In this document: positions 9,145 through 16,985 of the stretch, piece by piece
How the letters are laid out: each line of letters begins with the position of its first letter
How positions within the stretch are numbered: the first letter of the stretch is position 1
Translations under genes and position numbers: made by a program
IMG/VR virus record: IMGVR_UViG_3300036791_001056
Location: 62,001 to 126,000 of that record
From: a virus
Length of the DNA stretch: 64,000 nucleotides
Strand: one strand, 5' to 3'
The notes under the pieces: generated by a model
What the model saw: only the letters and a program-made list of their open reading frames with translations
What the model was told of the DNA's origin: nothing
Database searches by the model: none

Positions 9145-9779
9145 CTACCCTCCCCGGCGCGCTGATCGCTGGGCATCGCGCGCCTTCTTAGCCTCTGCCT
9201 CATTCTGCGCCTGCTCGATCGCGGGCCACCACGTGACCGCGTCCAGTGACGCATTGTCGGTCATCTCCTCGGTGAACCCGTACATCTTCGCAAAGAACCG
9301 CTTAGTGAGCGTCTCCGGCGGCATGCTGGTGGGCAGGGGCAGGCTGTACTTCCCCTCGCTCAGGAAGAGACCGCGGAGTCGGACAGCATCCTGAGGTTTG
9401 GGGCCTGCATCACCTTCTCCAGCATAGGAGCGATGGTCTTCTCGAGCTCGTTGTAATCGTCGAGATCCAGCGCGTCGCCAAACGCGTCGCGGACGTGCTC
9501 GTGCCAGGCAGCCGAGCTGCCCACGCACTGCGGGCACGTGTGCTGGCTGGGCAGCGGGTCATCGAGCGACCACGCCTCCACGAGGCGCGCCAGCAGCGCG
9601 GTCTCCATGAGGGCGAGGATGCCGCCGCTGGCGGAGCCGTCAGCGGACGCGCGGATGACGTTCTGGACCGAGAACTTGTCCTTGGCCTTGAGAGCTGTGC
9701 GCAGCTCCACCGTTGCGCCGCTCGGCAGCGAAACTTCCATGTAATGTCCCATCTTGTTGAGGAGCAGCGTGACTCCCAT
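9145..9779 (-). CDS. tail assembly chaperone, long form by -1 ribosomal frameshift
   Basis: Codons 1-128 of the short form lead to C_CCA_AAC (9402-9396), a canonical X_XXY_YYZ slippery site. A -1 slip continues in the frame ending at 9145 and adds 83 residues, giving 211 in total. The extension includes KYSLPLPTSMPPETLTKRFF and a charged C-terminus, like the T part of lambda G/GT. The long form recruits tail tube subunits onto the tape measure. The extension has no ribosome site or start of its own at the junction, which supports frameshifting rather than a separate gene. Confidence 0.85.
9360..9779 (-). CDS. tail assembly chaperone, short form
   Basis: This is the frame-0 product of 139 residues, ATG 9779 behind AAGGAG. 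It is acidic in its second half (DAFGDALDLDDYNELEKT) and carries a CPQC pair. It lies upstream of the tape measure, where lambda G-like chaperones sit. It contains the slippery heptamer CCCAAAC (read on the minus strand at 9402-9396), at which part of the ribosomes should shift by -1 to make the long form. Confidence 0.85.
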   Translation of the reverse strand: MGVTLLLNKMGHYMEVSLPSGATVELRTALKAKDKFSVQNVIRASADGSASGGILALMETALLARLVEAWSLDDPLPSQHTCPQCVGSSAAWHEHVRDAFGDALDLDDYNELEKTIAPMLEKVMQAPNLRMLSDSAVSS

Positions 9780-9791
9780 CAGCGCTCCTTG

Positions 9792-9820
9792 TTTACATCA
9801 GTGTAGGAGTGTGGTAGAGT
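9792..9820 (+). promoter_or_regulatory. plus-strand promoter (TTTACA-17-TAGAGT)
   Basis: TTTACA at 9792-9797 and TAGAGT at 9815-9820 preceded by TGTGG. It serves the gene at 9862. The -35 box lies in the ribosome-site region of the divergent chaperone gene, so the two transcripts are packed back to back. Confidence 0.75.
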
Positions 9821-9861
9821 TACTACTAGTTGGACAACTCCACAGAGGAACGGAGCCGAGG

Positions 9862-10206
9862 ATGACAACAGGCACGCAGACCCGCGAGGCAGGCATTAGG
9901 TGCGGGCACTGCAAGGGCCGGCACCAGAGCGTCGCAGCAGTTAAAGTCTGCTACGACACGCGGGACTGCATCTGGCAGATCCCAGCCGCTCCCGGGTACA
10001 TGACCGGAAGCTACAGTGTGGTCCAGTCCATCGATGAGGCGATCGCCGAAGCCGAAGACTTCGCGGCCCAGCAGGCCGGCGAGATCTGGGCCGAGAACGC
10101 CATCGAACGTCACTACGAGGGCTGGTACCGGATGCCCGACCGCGAGGAGGAGCTCGAGCGGCGGGCGGAGAGCAGCGGAACCCCCATCCCACTCGGTTTT
10201 TACTGA
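9862..10206 (+). CDS. actinophage-type zinc-binding protein (114 aa)
   Basis: I chose ATG 9862, which follows GGAGCCGAGG in a leader of the common type (AGGAACGGAGC). The N-terminus has RCGHCKGRHQSVAAVKVCY, a short zinc-binding head of a kind common in small actinophage proteins. An acidic helical middle (IDEAIAEAEDFAAQQ) and a polar tail follow. It is the single gene of its transcript, with a hairpin 18 bases after the stop. Function unknown. Confidence 0.7.
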   Translation: MTTGTQTREAGIRCGHCKGRHQSVAAVKVCYDTRDCIWQIPAAPGYMTGSYSVVQSIDEAIAEAEDFAAQQAGEIWAENAIERHYEGWYRMPDREEELERRAESSGTPIPLGFY

Positions 10207-10223
10207 TCGGTCCCCACCCCAGT

Positions 10224-10246
10224 GCCCGCGCTCTCACAGCGCGGGC
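10224..10246 (+). terminator. hairpin after the gene at 9862
   Basis: GCCCGCGCT (10224-10232) pairs perfectly with AGCGCGGGC (10238-10246) around a 5-base loop. No T run follows, but the hairpin separates the stop codon from the next promoter, whose -35 begins 9 bases later. Confidence 0.55.
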
Positions 10247-10254
10247 GCTGCTGG

Positions 10255-10283
10255 TTTACATCACACCAGTGATGTGGTATGAT
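10255..10283 (+). promoter_or_regulatory. plus-strand promoter (TTTACA-17-TATGAT)
   Basis: TTTACA at 10255-10260 and TATGAT at 10278-10283 with TGTGG before the -10. The leader continues with AGGAACAGAGCAGAGGAGG into the gene at 10333. Confidence 0.8.
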
Positions 10284-10332
10284 TTAGATCAGGAACAGAG
10301 CAGAGGAGGCACCATAAGGGGAGAGGTGCGCA

Positions 10333-10572
10333 ATGAACATCACCATTAAGAACCGGAAGTGCCCGGACTGCGGGCGCACCTTCGATCACCAGTGGTCACG
10401 CTCGTGCCCAGCCTGCGCTGTCCAGCGCCAGCGTCACTCTAAAGAGTGGCGAGAGTTCTGCCGCGTGATGGGTGGCCCGTGGTGGGATGAGTTCGATGAG
10501 TGGCTGGCGGATCACGTCACCGCTGAGTGCAAGTGGTGCCAGCGCACGCTTAGTACGTCGGCACGTTGTTGA
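10333..10572 (+). CDS. small double zinc-finger protein (79 aa)
   Basis: The N-terminus has CPDCGRTF ... CPACAVQ, a clear four-Cys zinc ribbon, and the C-terminus has ECKWCQ. It starts at ATG 10333 and its last codons overlap the convergent end of the major tail gene by 23 bases. It is probably a nucleic-acid or protein binding adaptor expressed from its own promoter; the target is unknown. Confidence 0.7.
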   Translation: MNITIKNRKCPDCGRTFDHQWSRSCPACAVQRQRHSKEWREFCRVMGGPWWDEFDEWLADHVTAECKWCQRTLSTSARC

Positions 10573-11821
10573 TCAGCGTGATCGTCATCGGGCCGAGGCC
10601 GCCCGAGCCGCCCGCGTCGGTGACGTTGGCCACGCACTGGATCTCATCCTCGTAGCCCATGAGGACCGCGGTCCGGTTGGGCTTAGCCTTGATGTATCCC
10701 GCGACGGAGCTCGTGATGTTGCACTGGATGTTGGCCGTGCCTGCCAGCCCGTTGTTCAAGTTGACGGTCATCGTTGGCTGCGTGTTGTTGAGCATGTTCA
10801 GCAGTGCGGTCTCGTCCGTGGCCACGGTGTAGTGCAGCGTCGCGGTCGCGTCGAGCGAGCCCCGGCCGATGACGAACGGTGACTGCGTGCCCTGCGCCGT
10901 CCAGTAGACCTGCAGCTCGCGCTTGACGCTGAAGCTCCACTCACCGGCCTGCGTCATCGCGCTGCCGCCGATGTTGATGTTGGTCTGCCACGAGGGGACC
11001 GGGACCACGCTGGACGGCAGGTTGACAGGTGCCGTTGTGCCGCTGGCGGGCACGCTCAGCCAGCTGTTCCCGGACACCTTGACCTGGAAGAGCTGCTCAG
11101 TGTTGCCCGTCAGGTCCAGCTGGCTGACGCAGAGGTACGGGTATGACCGAGCACCGGTGACCGCGGTGATGCCGGTGTAGTCGGTCGCGCAGTGAACGGG
11201 CGGCTGGCCGGTGCCGAGCCACGAGCCGGTGTTGAGGATCGCAAAGCGGTGGGTGTACGGGCCGGTGACGGTGAACACGCTGCCCGCCACGTGGCTGAAC
11301 CGCAGCGGCGTGCTGGTGAAGTTGATCACCGATCCGGGCGCGGTGCCGCTCAGCACCACCACCTCGGCGATCGATCCCTGCCCGATCTGGACGATGCTGT
11401 TCGCCGAGTAGCCCGCGATTGATGACAGCGTGCCGGTGGTCGCGCCCGACACAGCGGTGCCGGTCAGCGTGGTCCCGTTCGCAGGCGATGTGCCCACGGT
11501 CGAGAGGTCACCAAAGGTGTTGTCGAAGAAGTACCCCTCAATGTCACCGTAAAACGGGCCACCGTACGAGAACGACGCGTCTTCCGGGCCCTGGATGAGG
11601 CTGTACACCTGAGCCATGCTGCCTCTGATGGCCGTGTCCAGCAACCAGTGAGGGGTGTCCTCTGGTTCATAGGTGCTCTTGTCCAAAGGGATTGTACTGG
11701 CCATGCCAGTAATCCCAGGATACGTATTAGGAAGATCTGCGTTTCCGGGCACTAGAGACCGCGTGAGTCCCAGAAACGTAAGATTGCTGGGATGCACCGC
11801 CAGCAATGATGCAGCAGTCAC
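10550..11821 (-). CDS. major tail (tube) protein
   Basis: This 423-residue protein starts at GTG 11821 behind AAGGA. The early part with DTPHWLLDTAIRGSMAQVY and a beta-rich Gly/Thr/Ser body fit a tube subunit with inserted surface domain. The C-terminal half returns to tube-like sequence (ANIQCNITSSVAGYIKAK ... AVLMGYEDEIQCVANV). It lies between the connectors and the tail chaperones, the usual place. It should polymerise into the tail tube around the tape measure. The extra length over the ~200-residue minimum probably forms an Ig-like decoration. Confidence 0.85.
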   Translation of the reverse strand: MTAASLLAVHPSNLTFLGLTRSLVPGNADLPNTYPGITGMASTIPLDKSTYEPEDTPHWLLDTAIRGSMAQVYSLIQGPEDASFSYGGPFYGDIEGYFFDNTFGDLSTVGTSPANGTTLTGTAVSGATTGTLSSIAGYSANSIVQIGQGSIAEVVVLSGTAPGSVINFTSTPLRFSHVAGSVFTVTGPYTHRFAILNTGSWLGTGQPPVHCATDYTGITAVTGARSYPYLCVSQLDLTGNTEQLFQVKVSGNSWLSVPASGTTAPVNLPSSVVPVPSWQTNINIGGSAMTQAGEWSFSVKRELQVYWTAQGTQSPFVIGRGSLDATATLHYTVATDETALLNMLNNTQPTMTVNLNNGLAGTANIQCNITSSVAGYIKAKPNRTAVLMGYEDEIQCVANVTDAGGSGGLGPMTITLINNVPTY

Positions 11822-11843
11822 GGTTACCCGTCCTTCTTCGTGA

Positions 11844-11849
11844 TATAAT
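11844..11849 (+). promoter_or_regulatory. -10 element of the GIY-YIG endonuclease gene
   Basis: TGATATAAT ends at 11849, 7 bases before ATG 11857, so the transcript would begin at or near the start codon. I see no good -35. Confidence 0.45.
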
Positions 11850-11856
11850 TATTAAT

Positions 11857-12732
11857 ATGCGGGTCGGATGCATTTACAGCTTGAATGATCCTGAGACTGA
11901 TGAGATCCGGTACATTGGCAAGACGATCCAGAACCCTGAAATCCGGTTTAAAAGACACATAACTGCTGCGGAACGTGAGGTAAACACTCATGTTCACCGC
12001 TGGATGCGAACGCTATCTGCGCCGCCCGTACTAGTTATCTTGGACACAGTGCTAGAAGATGAGCTAGACACCGCTGAGATTCACTGGATCGCTGTTATGC
12101 GGGCTAAAGGTGCTCGGCTCACCAACATAACGAGCGGTGGCGGCGGTCACCTAGGCGTAAAGCTGTCACCCGAGCACCGCGCTAAGATCAGCGCGGGCAA
12201 TCGCGGTAAGACGTACTCGCCTGAGGCACGGGCCAAGATGTCGGTTGCGCAGCAAGGGAAGATCATGTCACCCGAAGCGCGAGCTAAGATCAGCGCTGCG
12301 CTGACGGGACGGAAGTTTTCCGCAGAGACGAACCAGAAGCGCGCTGACGCGCAGCGCGGCCGGCCGCTGTCACCAGAGCGCCGGGCTAAGATAGCCGCTG
12401 CGCTGCGCGGAAGAGCGCCGTCACCGGAAACACTGATTAAGATCGCCGCTAAAAACCGGGGCCGGCATCACACACCAGAAGCGCGTGCCAAGATCGGCGC
12501 GGGCAATCGCGGGAAGATCATGTCACCGGAAGCCCGGGCTAAGATCTCTGCGGCAGTCCGCCAATCATACGCTGAAAACGGTACGCGAAAGTTGTCTGAA
12601 GAGCACAAGGCTAAGATCCGTGCGGCGAGAACAGGGCAAAAGCTATCAGAAGAGCACAAGGCTAAGATCAGCGCAGCAGCAGTCAAGCGCAGAGAGACTA
12701 CGCCTGCAGCGCTTCTACGAGAGAGACAGTGA
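11857..12732 (+). CDS. GIY-YIG homing endonuclease with NUMOD3-type repeats
   Basis: I chose ATG 11857, because the GIY-YIG domain begins at once with GCIYSLNDPETDEIRYIGKT (residues 4-23); the 17 codons upstream are not needed. The catalytic domain is followed by EIHWIAVMRAKG and GGGGHLG. Then come about ten repeats of the form LSPEHRAKISAGNRGK, the NUMOD3 DNA-binding module of phage homing endonucleases. It lies on the plus strand opposite the minus-strand virion operon, exactly between the major tail gene and the tail terminator-like gene, and overlaps the 3' end of the latter by 35 bases. It is free-standing; I see no intron around it. Confidence 0.9.
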   Translation: MRVGCIYSLNDPETDEIRYIGKTIQNPEIRFKRHITAAEREVNTHVHRWMRTLSAPPVLVILDTVLEDELDTAEIHWIAVMRAKGARLTNITSGGGGHLGVKLSPEHRAKISAGNRGKTYSPEARAKMSVAQQGKIMSPEARAKISAALTGRKFSAETNQKRADAQRGRPLSPERRAKIAAALRGRAPSPETLIKIAAKNRGRHHTPEARAKIGAGNRGKIMSPEARAKISAAVRQSYAENGTRKLSEEHKAKIRAARTGQKLSEEHKAKISAAAVKRRETTPAALLRERQ

Positions 12733-13210
12733 TCTGCGCGTCATAGCGGTTGAACGCCTGATCGCTCAGGGCGCGCAGGTCGATCCGGTAACTCATCCGC
12801 TCGCCGATGTCCAGCAGCCACGACTGCTGCTCGGTGTACGGGTCCACGACGAGCGGGCGCTCGGGCGACGTCCGCAGAGTGAACATAATGGCGTCGACGA
12901 TCCCGGGAAAGAGCGTGTCGCTCGCCGGGTCGTCATCCTGCCCGAAGAACACCACCCACAGGTCCAGCGTGTGCTCGATGTTCTTCCACCCGCTCGGGGT
13001 GCCCGGCCCGGTGTTGCGCGGCACCGTCCCGACCTTGGTGCTGTCGCGCGACTCATCACCGGTGGCCGGCCACACGTACACCGTCGGCACCTCTGCCTCA
13101 ACGTTCGGGTCGGGCGGCGTGATGTACGCGGCGAGGTTCGGGATCCCGCCCGGGAGCGGCAGGCCGTTGAGCAGGCCCTGGATGTACACCTGCGCTGAGT
13201 TGATCGGCAC
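12698..13210 (-). CDS. tail terminator/head-tail connector protein
   Basis: This 170-residue protein starts at GTG 13210 behind AGAGG. It follows the connector gene and precedes the major tail gene, and has the mixed alpha/beta make-up of gpU- or gp9-like tail terminators (HTLDLWVVFFGQDDD and MSYRIDLRALSDQAFNRYDAQ). It likely caps the tail tube at the head junction. The family call rests mainly on position and size. Confidence 0.6.
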   Translation of the reverse strand: MPINSAQVYIQGLLNGLPLPGGIPNLAAYITPPDPNVEAEVPTVYVWPATGDESRDSTKVGTVPRNTGPGTPSGWKNIEHTLDLWVVFFGQDDDPASDTLFPGIVDAIMFTLRTSPERPLVVDPYTEQQSWLLDIGERMSYRIDLRALSDQAFNRYDAQITVSLVEALQA

Positions 13211-13214
13211 AGTC

Positions 13215-13371
13215 TTACCTCTTAGGCCACGGCAGGACGTGGATCGCCAGCACGATGAGCCCGGCCGTCGTCAGCCCGGTCACGTCGAACCAGTGGCTGT
13301 GAACGGTAACGGCGGCGCCGTGAGCCAAGAACGTTGCCGTGAACAGTTACGATTACTGCGACTCCGAACAT
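13215..13371 (-). pseudogene. small two-helix membrane protein with +1 frame break
   Basis: ATG 13371-13369 overlaps the stop of the upstream connector (TGATG). It begins MFGVAVIV and then runs into an Arg-rich frame ending at 13222. One frame over there is a coherent hydrophobic sequence, LFTATFLAHG ... TAGLIVLAIHVLPWPKR, ending at TAA 13217-13215. Removing one A from GTAACTG joins the two into a protein of about 51 residues with two membrane segments. The gene is therefore either broken by one extra base, a sequencing error, or a recoded gene. Function unknown; small membrane proteins are common in such operons. Confidence 0.45.
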
Positions 13372-14315
13372 CAGATCACCCGCCTGAACGGCGCGAGCAG
13401 CGCCTCTCCCTGCTTAATGAAGTCAGCTGGCTTAGCACTCCCGCCACCTGCGCCTCCCGGAATGCTCTGCACCGTGGTAGATGTGGCGCCCCGGGCGAGC
13501 GCCATTGCCGCGGCGAAGAGAATGCAGCCCCACGTGACCGACTGAGGGATGGTAGAGAACAGTGTTCCCGCCTGGTGAGCGTACGTGAGCGGCAGCGCGA
13601 GCGTCAGCGTGCCCGGCCCGGTCGTCACGCTCGTCTGCGTGACCGTGGCCACCTCTTGCTGCCCGCTGTCGAAGAACGTGCCAATGGCTCCGGTGACGTT
13701 GCTGAACGGCGTGGTGATGGCCCAAGCGGTGCAGTCATCTACCTGGATGGTTGTGTCGCCCGCGGTCGAGTTGACCGTCATCCCAGTGTGTGGCCACCCG
13801 TTGTAGTACTGCACCTGCAGGATGGTGCCCTGCCGGCCACTGCCCCAGTTGATGACGCCCGGCGCGACGATGATGGCTTGCCCGCCCTCAGCCGCATCAG
13901 ACGGCGCTGATGAGCCGTAGATGCCGAGCACCGGCACCTCCGGCTCGTACAGGCCCGTGGGAACGGTGATCCACTGGTGGGGCCACTGGTTAGCGGCAGC
14001 AGTCATCACGTTGACGATTCCTGTGACCGGCCATCTCGAGAGGATGATCCGCCCATTTCGTGACCCGACTTGAATGGTCGCGCGGAAGTTCGGCCCGCGG
14101 ACGATCTCGGTGTCCAGCGTCGCCCGCAGCAGCTGGTTGCAGTACTTATCCGCCTGGGCTGTGGCTCGTGCGCACAGGTTGGTCTGCTCGGCGATCCGCA
14201 TGGCCGGGGTCACGCCGCTCCCAGCTGGGATCGTGGACCAGCTGATGCCCGTTGGTGCGGTAATCAGCATCTCAGGGGTGATGTACGGTGACAGCGGGCC
14301 GGTAACTCCCGTCAT
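13371..14315 (-). CDS. head-tail connector protein
   Basis: I chose ATG 14315 (314 residues), because the frame upstream overlaps the divergent HicA-like gene and has no virion-like character. Early sequence ITPEMLITAPTGISW and helical ARATAQADKYCNQLLRATLDTE resemble head completion proteins of the HK97 gp6 type. The middle is an unusually long beta-rich insertion, and the C-terminus returns to helices (CILFAAAMALARGA ... ADFIKQGEALLAPFRRVI). It should sit on the portal and receive the tail. Identification is by position and helical pattern. Confidence 0.65.
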   Translation of the reverse strand: MTGVTGPLSPYITPEMLITAPTGISWSTIPAGSGVTPAMRIAEQTNLCARATAQADKYCNQLLRATLDTEIVRGPNFRATIQVGSRNGRIILSRWPVTGIVNVMTAAANQWPHQWITVPTGLYEPEVPVLGIYGSSAPSDAAEGGQAIIVAPGVINWGSGRQGTILQVQYYNGWPHTGMTVNSTAGDTTIQVDDCTAWAITTPFSNVTGAIGTFFDSGQQEVATVTQTSVTTGPGTLTLALPLTYAHQAGTLFSTIPQSVTWGCILFAAAMALARGATSTTVQSIPGGAGGGSAKPADFIKQGEALLAPFRRVI

Positions 14316-14320
14316 TGCAG

Positions 14321-14349
14321 TAGACACCGCCTTGCTGACGTGATATGAT
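14321..14349 (+). promoter_or_regulatory. plus-strand promoter (TAGACA-17-TATGAT)
   Basis: TAGACA at 14321-14326 and TATGAT at 14344-14349, with TGA just before the -10. The leader continues CAGGAACGGAGCAGAGAGCAGG into the gene at 14379. Confidence 0.75.
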
Positions 14350-14378
14350 CTATACCAGGAACGGAGCAGAGAGCAGGA

Positions 14379-14597
14379 ATGAGCCCCGTGAACACTAAGG
14401 TCAAGATCCCGCGCGAGCTGCGACGGGTGCATAGAGTCGCGGTCGCGCAGGGCTGGACCGTTACGCTTACTGGTGGCGGGCACCACTGCTGGTGCTCCGC
14501 CACCGGTGCGCAGATCTTCACCGGCAGCACGCCGGGCGATCAGCGCAGCATCAAGAATCACATCGCCAAGCTGAGGCGCGCCGGGCTGCGTCTCTGA
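14379..14597 (+). CDS. HicA-like small protein
   Basis: This 72-residue basic protein has IPRELRRVHRVAVAQGW, then TLTGGGHHCWCSATG, then DQRSIKNHIAKLRRAGL. The order helix, GW, strand with a GxHH turn, strand and C-terminal helix matches the HicA mRNA interferase (dsRBD-like) fold, and the His in GGGHH occupies the catalytic position. No HicB-like antitoxin gene is next to it, so it may be an RNA-binding relative rather than a toxin. It is alone on a short transcript with its own promoter. Confidence 0.7.
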   Translation: MSPVNTKVKIPRELRRVHRVAVAQGWTVTLTGGGHHCWCSATGAQIFTGSTPGDQRSIKNHIAKLRRAGLRL

Positions 14598-15212
14598 TTA
14601 CGCGCGTCTCGCCGCCGGGACCGAGCGCTTAGGCTGCGTCACCTGCCGAGCAGGGCGCCGCGCAGGCGCAGCAGCGCTCGGCACCGGCGGTGGGCCTGAC
14701 CGCTCCTGATCATCGCTCTCAACGGTGGCCGGCACAGTCACAGCAGCTGCGGGCAGTGTGCGATCATCAGCATCAGGCACGGCTGGGACGCTGATCACCA
14801 GCCGAGCGCCGCACTCAGCGCAGAACTTGCTGCTCGGCACGTTCTCGTGACCGGCAGCGCACGCTATGGTGCCGTAATCAGCCGTGCGCTTGATCATCGG
14901 CTCGAGAAACTCGGCCACGGGCAGCCCGGCGATCTTCGCCAGCGCCAGCGCCATGATGTCCTCGCGGCTGCGGGTGGTGGACTTCTCCGCGTTGTCACGC
15001 GCCAAGTCCTCGTCGGGGGTGGTCGGCACGTCAGCGAGCGTACCCGACCACAGCGGGTCATTCGCGAGATACTCGCTGCACTGCGGGCAGTTGAGCGCCC
15101 AGATCTTAGCGGGTGCGCCGTGGCTGACGGGTCGGCTGTGCGGCTCGCCGCAGCCTCCGTGCGCCCGGCTTACAGCGACGCTCATTGCGTCACTGCGGCC
15201 ATACCTGATCAT
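14598..15212 (-). CDS. virion-operon protein with zinc ribbon
   Basis: This 204-residue protein (ATG 15212; a second start is ATG 15185) has CPQCSEYL in the N-terminal third, a helical middle and a second ribbon CAAGHENVPSSKFCAECGAR. The C-terminus is Pro/Ala-rich and basic. It lies between decoration and connector genes, a place where many actinophages carry such a zinc-ribbon protein. It could bind the head-tail vertex, but no function is established. Confidence 0.65.
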   Translation of the reverse strand: MIRYGRSDAMSVAVSRAHGGCGEPHSRPVSHGAPAKIWALNCPQCSEYLANDPLWSGTLADVPTTPDEDLARDNAEKSTTRSREDIMALALAKIAGLPVAEFLEPMIKRTADYGTIACAAGHENVPSSKFCAECGARLVISVPAVPDADDRTLPAAAVTVPATVESDDQERSGPPPVPSAAAPARRPARQVTQPKRSVPAARRA

Positions 15213-15215
15213 GAG

Positions 15216-15244
15216 TCAACTGCCTCCTTGTTGTGTGGTATAGT
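15216..15244 (+). promoter_or_regulatory. plus-strand promoter with TGTGGTATAGT
   Basis: Extended -10 TGTGGTATAGT ends at 15244; the -35 (TCAACT, 15216-15221) is weak. It starts a leader of about 110 bases to the gene at 15363. Confidence 0.55.
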
Positions 15245-15362
15245 TCTATCTGTCTAACCCAGCCCGGCCGAGCATGAGCATGAGCTGAGCGCAGCATGAG
15301 CGGAGTGGGGCGAAGCGTAGCTCAGTACCAAACTGGTTTTACCTAAGGAATGAGGAACAGAG
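15245..15362 (+). other. AGC-rich untranslated leader
   Basis: After the promoter the sequence repeats GAGCATGAGC-like units and then reads GGAATGAGGAACAGAG into ATG 15363. It has no open frame. It resembles the AGC-rich spacers at 15711, 17953, 47046 and 58351. Confidence 0.5.
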
Positions 15363-15710
15363 ATGACGATCGCACGTGAGCAGGTGAGCATGCCCGAGCT
15401 GCTGCCGGTGCCCGCTGAGCCCCTGAAGACGTGGAAGACGCGCCTGAATGCGCTGTTCCCCAAGTTCACCCCGAACTCGCGGGTCGAGATCGATTCCCAC
15501 CTCGTGGCGGTGCGCACGTACGCTGCGTGGGCTGAGGGATTCTGGAAGACGCAAGGTGAGATCGCTACCCTGCGGATCCGTGAGCAGCTGCGCGACGGCG
15601 AGTTCGGCACGGTGGGCGGCGTAGACGTCGTGCAGCGTCATCGGTACCCAGTTGATGGCCACTACGTGACACCTGGCGATCGCGATTACCTGAAGAGCGT
15701 AAAGGCGTAA
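15363..15710 (+). CDS. hypothetical phage protein (115 aa)
   Basis: ATG 15363 follows GAGGAACAGAG. The product is soluble and helical, with EPLKTWKTRLNALFPKFTP near the start and VRTYAAWAEGFWKTQGE in the middle, and it has no motif I recognise. It is alone between a long leader and an AGC-rich spacer. Confidence 0.65.
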   Translation: MTIAREQVSMPELLPVPAEPLKTWKTRLNALFPKFTPNSRVEIDSHLVAVRTYAAWAEGFWKTQGEIATLRIREQLRDGEFGTVGGVDVVQRHRYPVDGHYVTPGDRDYLKSVKA

Positions 15711-15837
15711 AGACTAAGCGGAGCGGTGCGTAGCAGTGCTAAGCAGAGCTAAGCATTTTCCGCAGTTAAGCAGAGCTAAGCATAACCGAGCGAACCAGAG
15801 TTGAGTCGAGCAGTGCACAGCCCAGGAGCGCGGCGGC
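15711..15837. other. AGC-rich spacer at a convergent gene junction
   Basis: It lies between the ends of the plus gene at 15710 and the minus gene at 15838. It contains repeated TAAGCAGAGC units and no open frame. I see no classic terminator in it. Confidence 0.5.
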
Positions 15838-16134
15838 TCACGCAGCTGCCGCGCTCACCTCACTTTCCAAGAGGGTTAGCTCTCCGCACCGGTGGCACCG
15901 CGTCGTCCACGCCTGCCACAACCGAGAGCAGCTCACGCACCACCGGCCGGTCTTGGTGCCGAGCCGGTGCGACTGAGCGCTCACGAGCCCCGTCGATGCG
16001 TGCGCTGATCGCAGCAGCCGGCTCGCGTGATTGTCCTCGAGCGTGATGGTCCCGTTGGAGCTCGACCGCAGCGTCTGCCCGTCAGCTGTGGTGAAGCCCC
16101 TGCAGCCCGGGGGCAGTGTGAACGTCTGGCTCAT
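15838..16134 (-). CDS. small zinc-ribbon protein of the decoration cluster (98 aa)
   Basis: I chose ATG 16134, just after the preceding stop at 16140. The N-terminal half (LPPGCRGFTTADGQTLRSS) looks beta-rich and surface-like. The C-terminal half has two pairs, CVSCSRLW and CHRCGEL, forming a zinc ribbon. It is the last gene of a block of three other small beta-rich virion proteins, so a minor head protein is likely; no family function is known to me. Confidence 0.65.
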   Translation of the reverse strand: MSQTFTLPPGCRGFTTADGQTLRSSSNGTITLEDNHASRLLRSAHASTGLVSAQSHRLGTKTGRWCVSCSRLWQAWTTRCHRCGELTLLESEVSAAAA

Positions 16135-16139
16135 GCGCC

Positions 16140-16433
16140 TTACCCATCTGTAGTGATGTGATAACTGGCCACAGTCGCCGCTGAGGCCACCGCGTAGATG
16201 TCCGCACCCGCGGCACCGGGCCGGTTGTCGTAGGTGACGCTGCCGCTGGCCGGAATGAATGCACCCGTTGATGTAGTGATCCCACTCGTGGCGGTGCCGC
16301 CGGGCGGCACCGCGCCGACGAAGAACCCGGTGGCGACGGTTCCCGCCACGAGCGTCAGCCGTGACGCTCCCGGCGGCAGCGCGCACACGAACGTCGCTGT
16401 GGTGCCTACCGCGCGCTGGCCGAGCGCCAGCAT
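16140..16433 (-). CDS. head decoration-like protein (97 aa)
   Basis: ATG 16433 overlaps the previous stop as TGATG. The product is Gly/Ala/Thr-rich and beta-like (TATFVCALPPGASRLTLVAG, then FIPASGSVTYDN), consistent with a small capsid-surface protein. It belongs to the same tightly coupled block as the next two genes. Confidence 0.6.
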   Translation of the reverse strand: MLALGQRAVGTTATFVCALPPGASRLTLVAGTVATGFFVGAVPPGGTATSGITTSTGAFIPASGSVTYDNRPGAAGADIYAVASAATVASYHITTDG

Positions 16434-16927
16434 CAGTACGTCCCGGTGCTGACGTTCACCGATGTGCCCAGTGAGGCGTTCACCAGCGCCAACGTCTCAC
16501 CGCTGGCGTGGGCGAACCGCGTGGCGGTGGTGAATACCACAGTGGTGCCGTTGGTGACCGAGCTGACCGCCAGCGTCTCCTGTGCGTTGCCGGTGCCGAG
16601 GGCAAGCACCTGCCCGGCTGAGAACCCGCTCGTCGCCGCTGAGTTGACGGTGCCGGCGCCCGCCGCCACCGCGTTGGTGAACGTGGTTGACGTGCCGGTC
16701 GTGCCCGGGGCGCACACGGCCCAGATCGCGGCCGGCGCCTTGGCCAGGTCGATGATCTGCCCCGGGTACAGGACGAAGCCGGTCGCGAACGTCACAGCTG
16801 AGCCGCCGAGGTACACGGGCTGCGTGCCGTTGTTGGCGATGAACGCGTTGGGCGTGCCGACCACCGCCGGGTTGTAGATCTGGACCGCTGCGGCGCTGAC
16901 CGCGACGCTGACGGGCTGTGCTGCCAT
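16433..16927 (-). CDS. head decoration-like protein (164 aa)
   Basis: I chose ATG 16927, because upstream codons are Arg-rich noise overlapping the next gene. The sequence IANNGTQPVYLGGSAVTF and GFVLYPGQIIDL has the look of small beta-barrel decoration or fibre-head proteins. It resembles the gene at 16986 in the NxGTxxVYxGG segment, so the two may be paralogues. Confidence 0.65.
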   Translation of the reverse strand: MAAQPVSVAVSAAAVQIYNPAVVGTPNAFIANNGTQPVYLGGSAVTFATGFVLYPGQIIDLAKAPAAIWAVCAPGTTGTSTTFTNAVAAGAGTVNSAATSGFSAGQVLALGTGNAQETLAVSSVTNGTTVVFTTATRFAHASGETLALVNASLGTSVNVSTGTY

Positions 16928-16985
16928 AAAGAGTCTCCTGATCGTGAGCGCGATCGGTTCCGTGAGTGATCTTAGCCGCGCTGGC

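Noticed and set aside
10224-10246. Riboswitch in the leader after 10206
   Set aside because: Only a simple hairpin is present; no conserved aptamer features.
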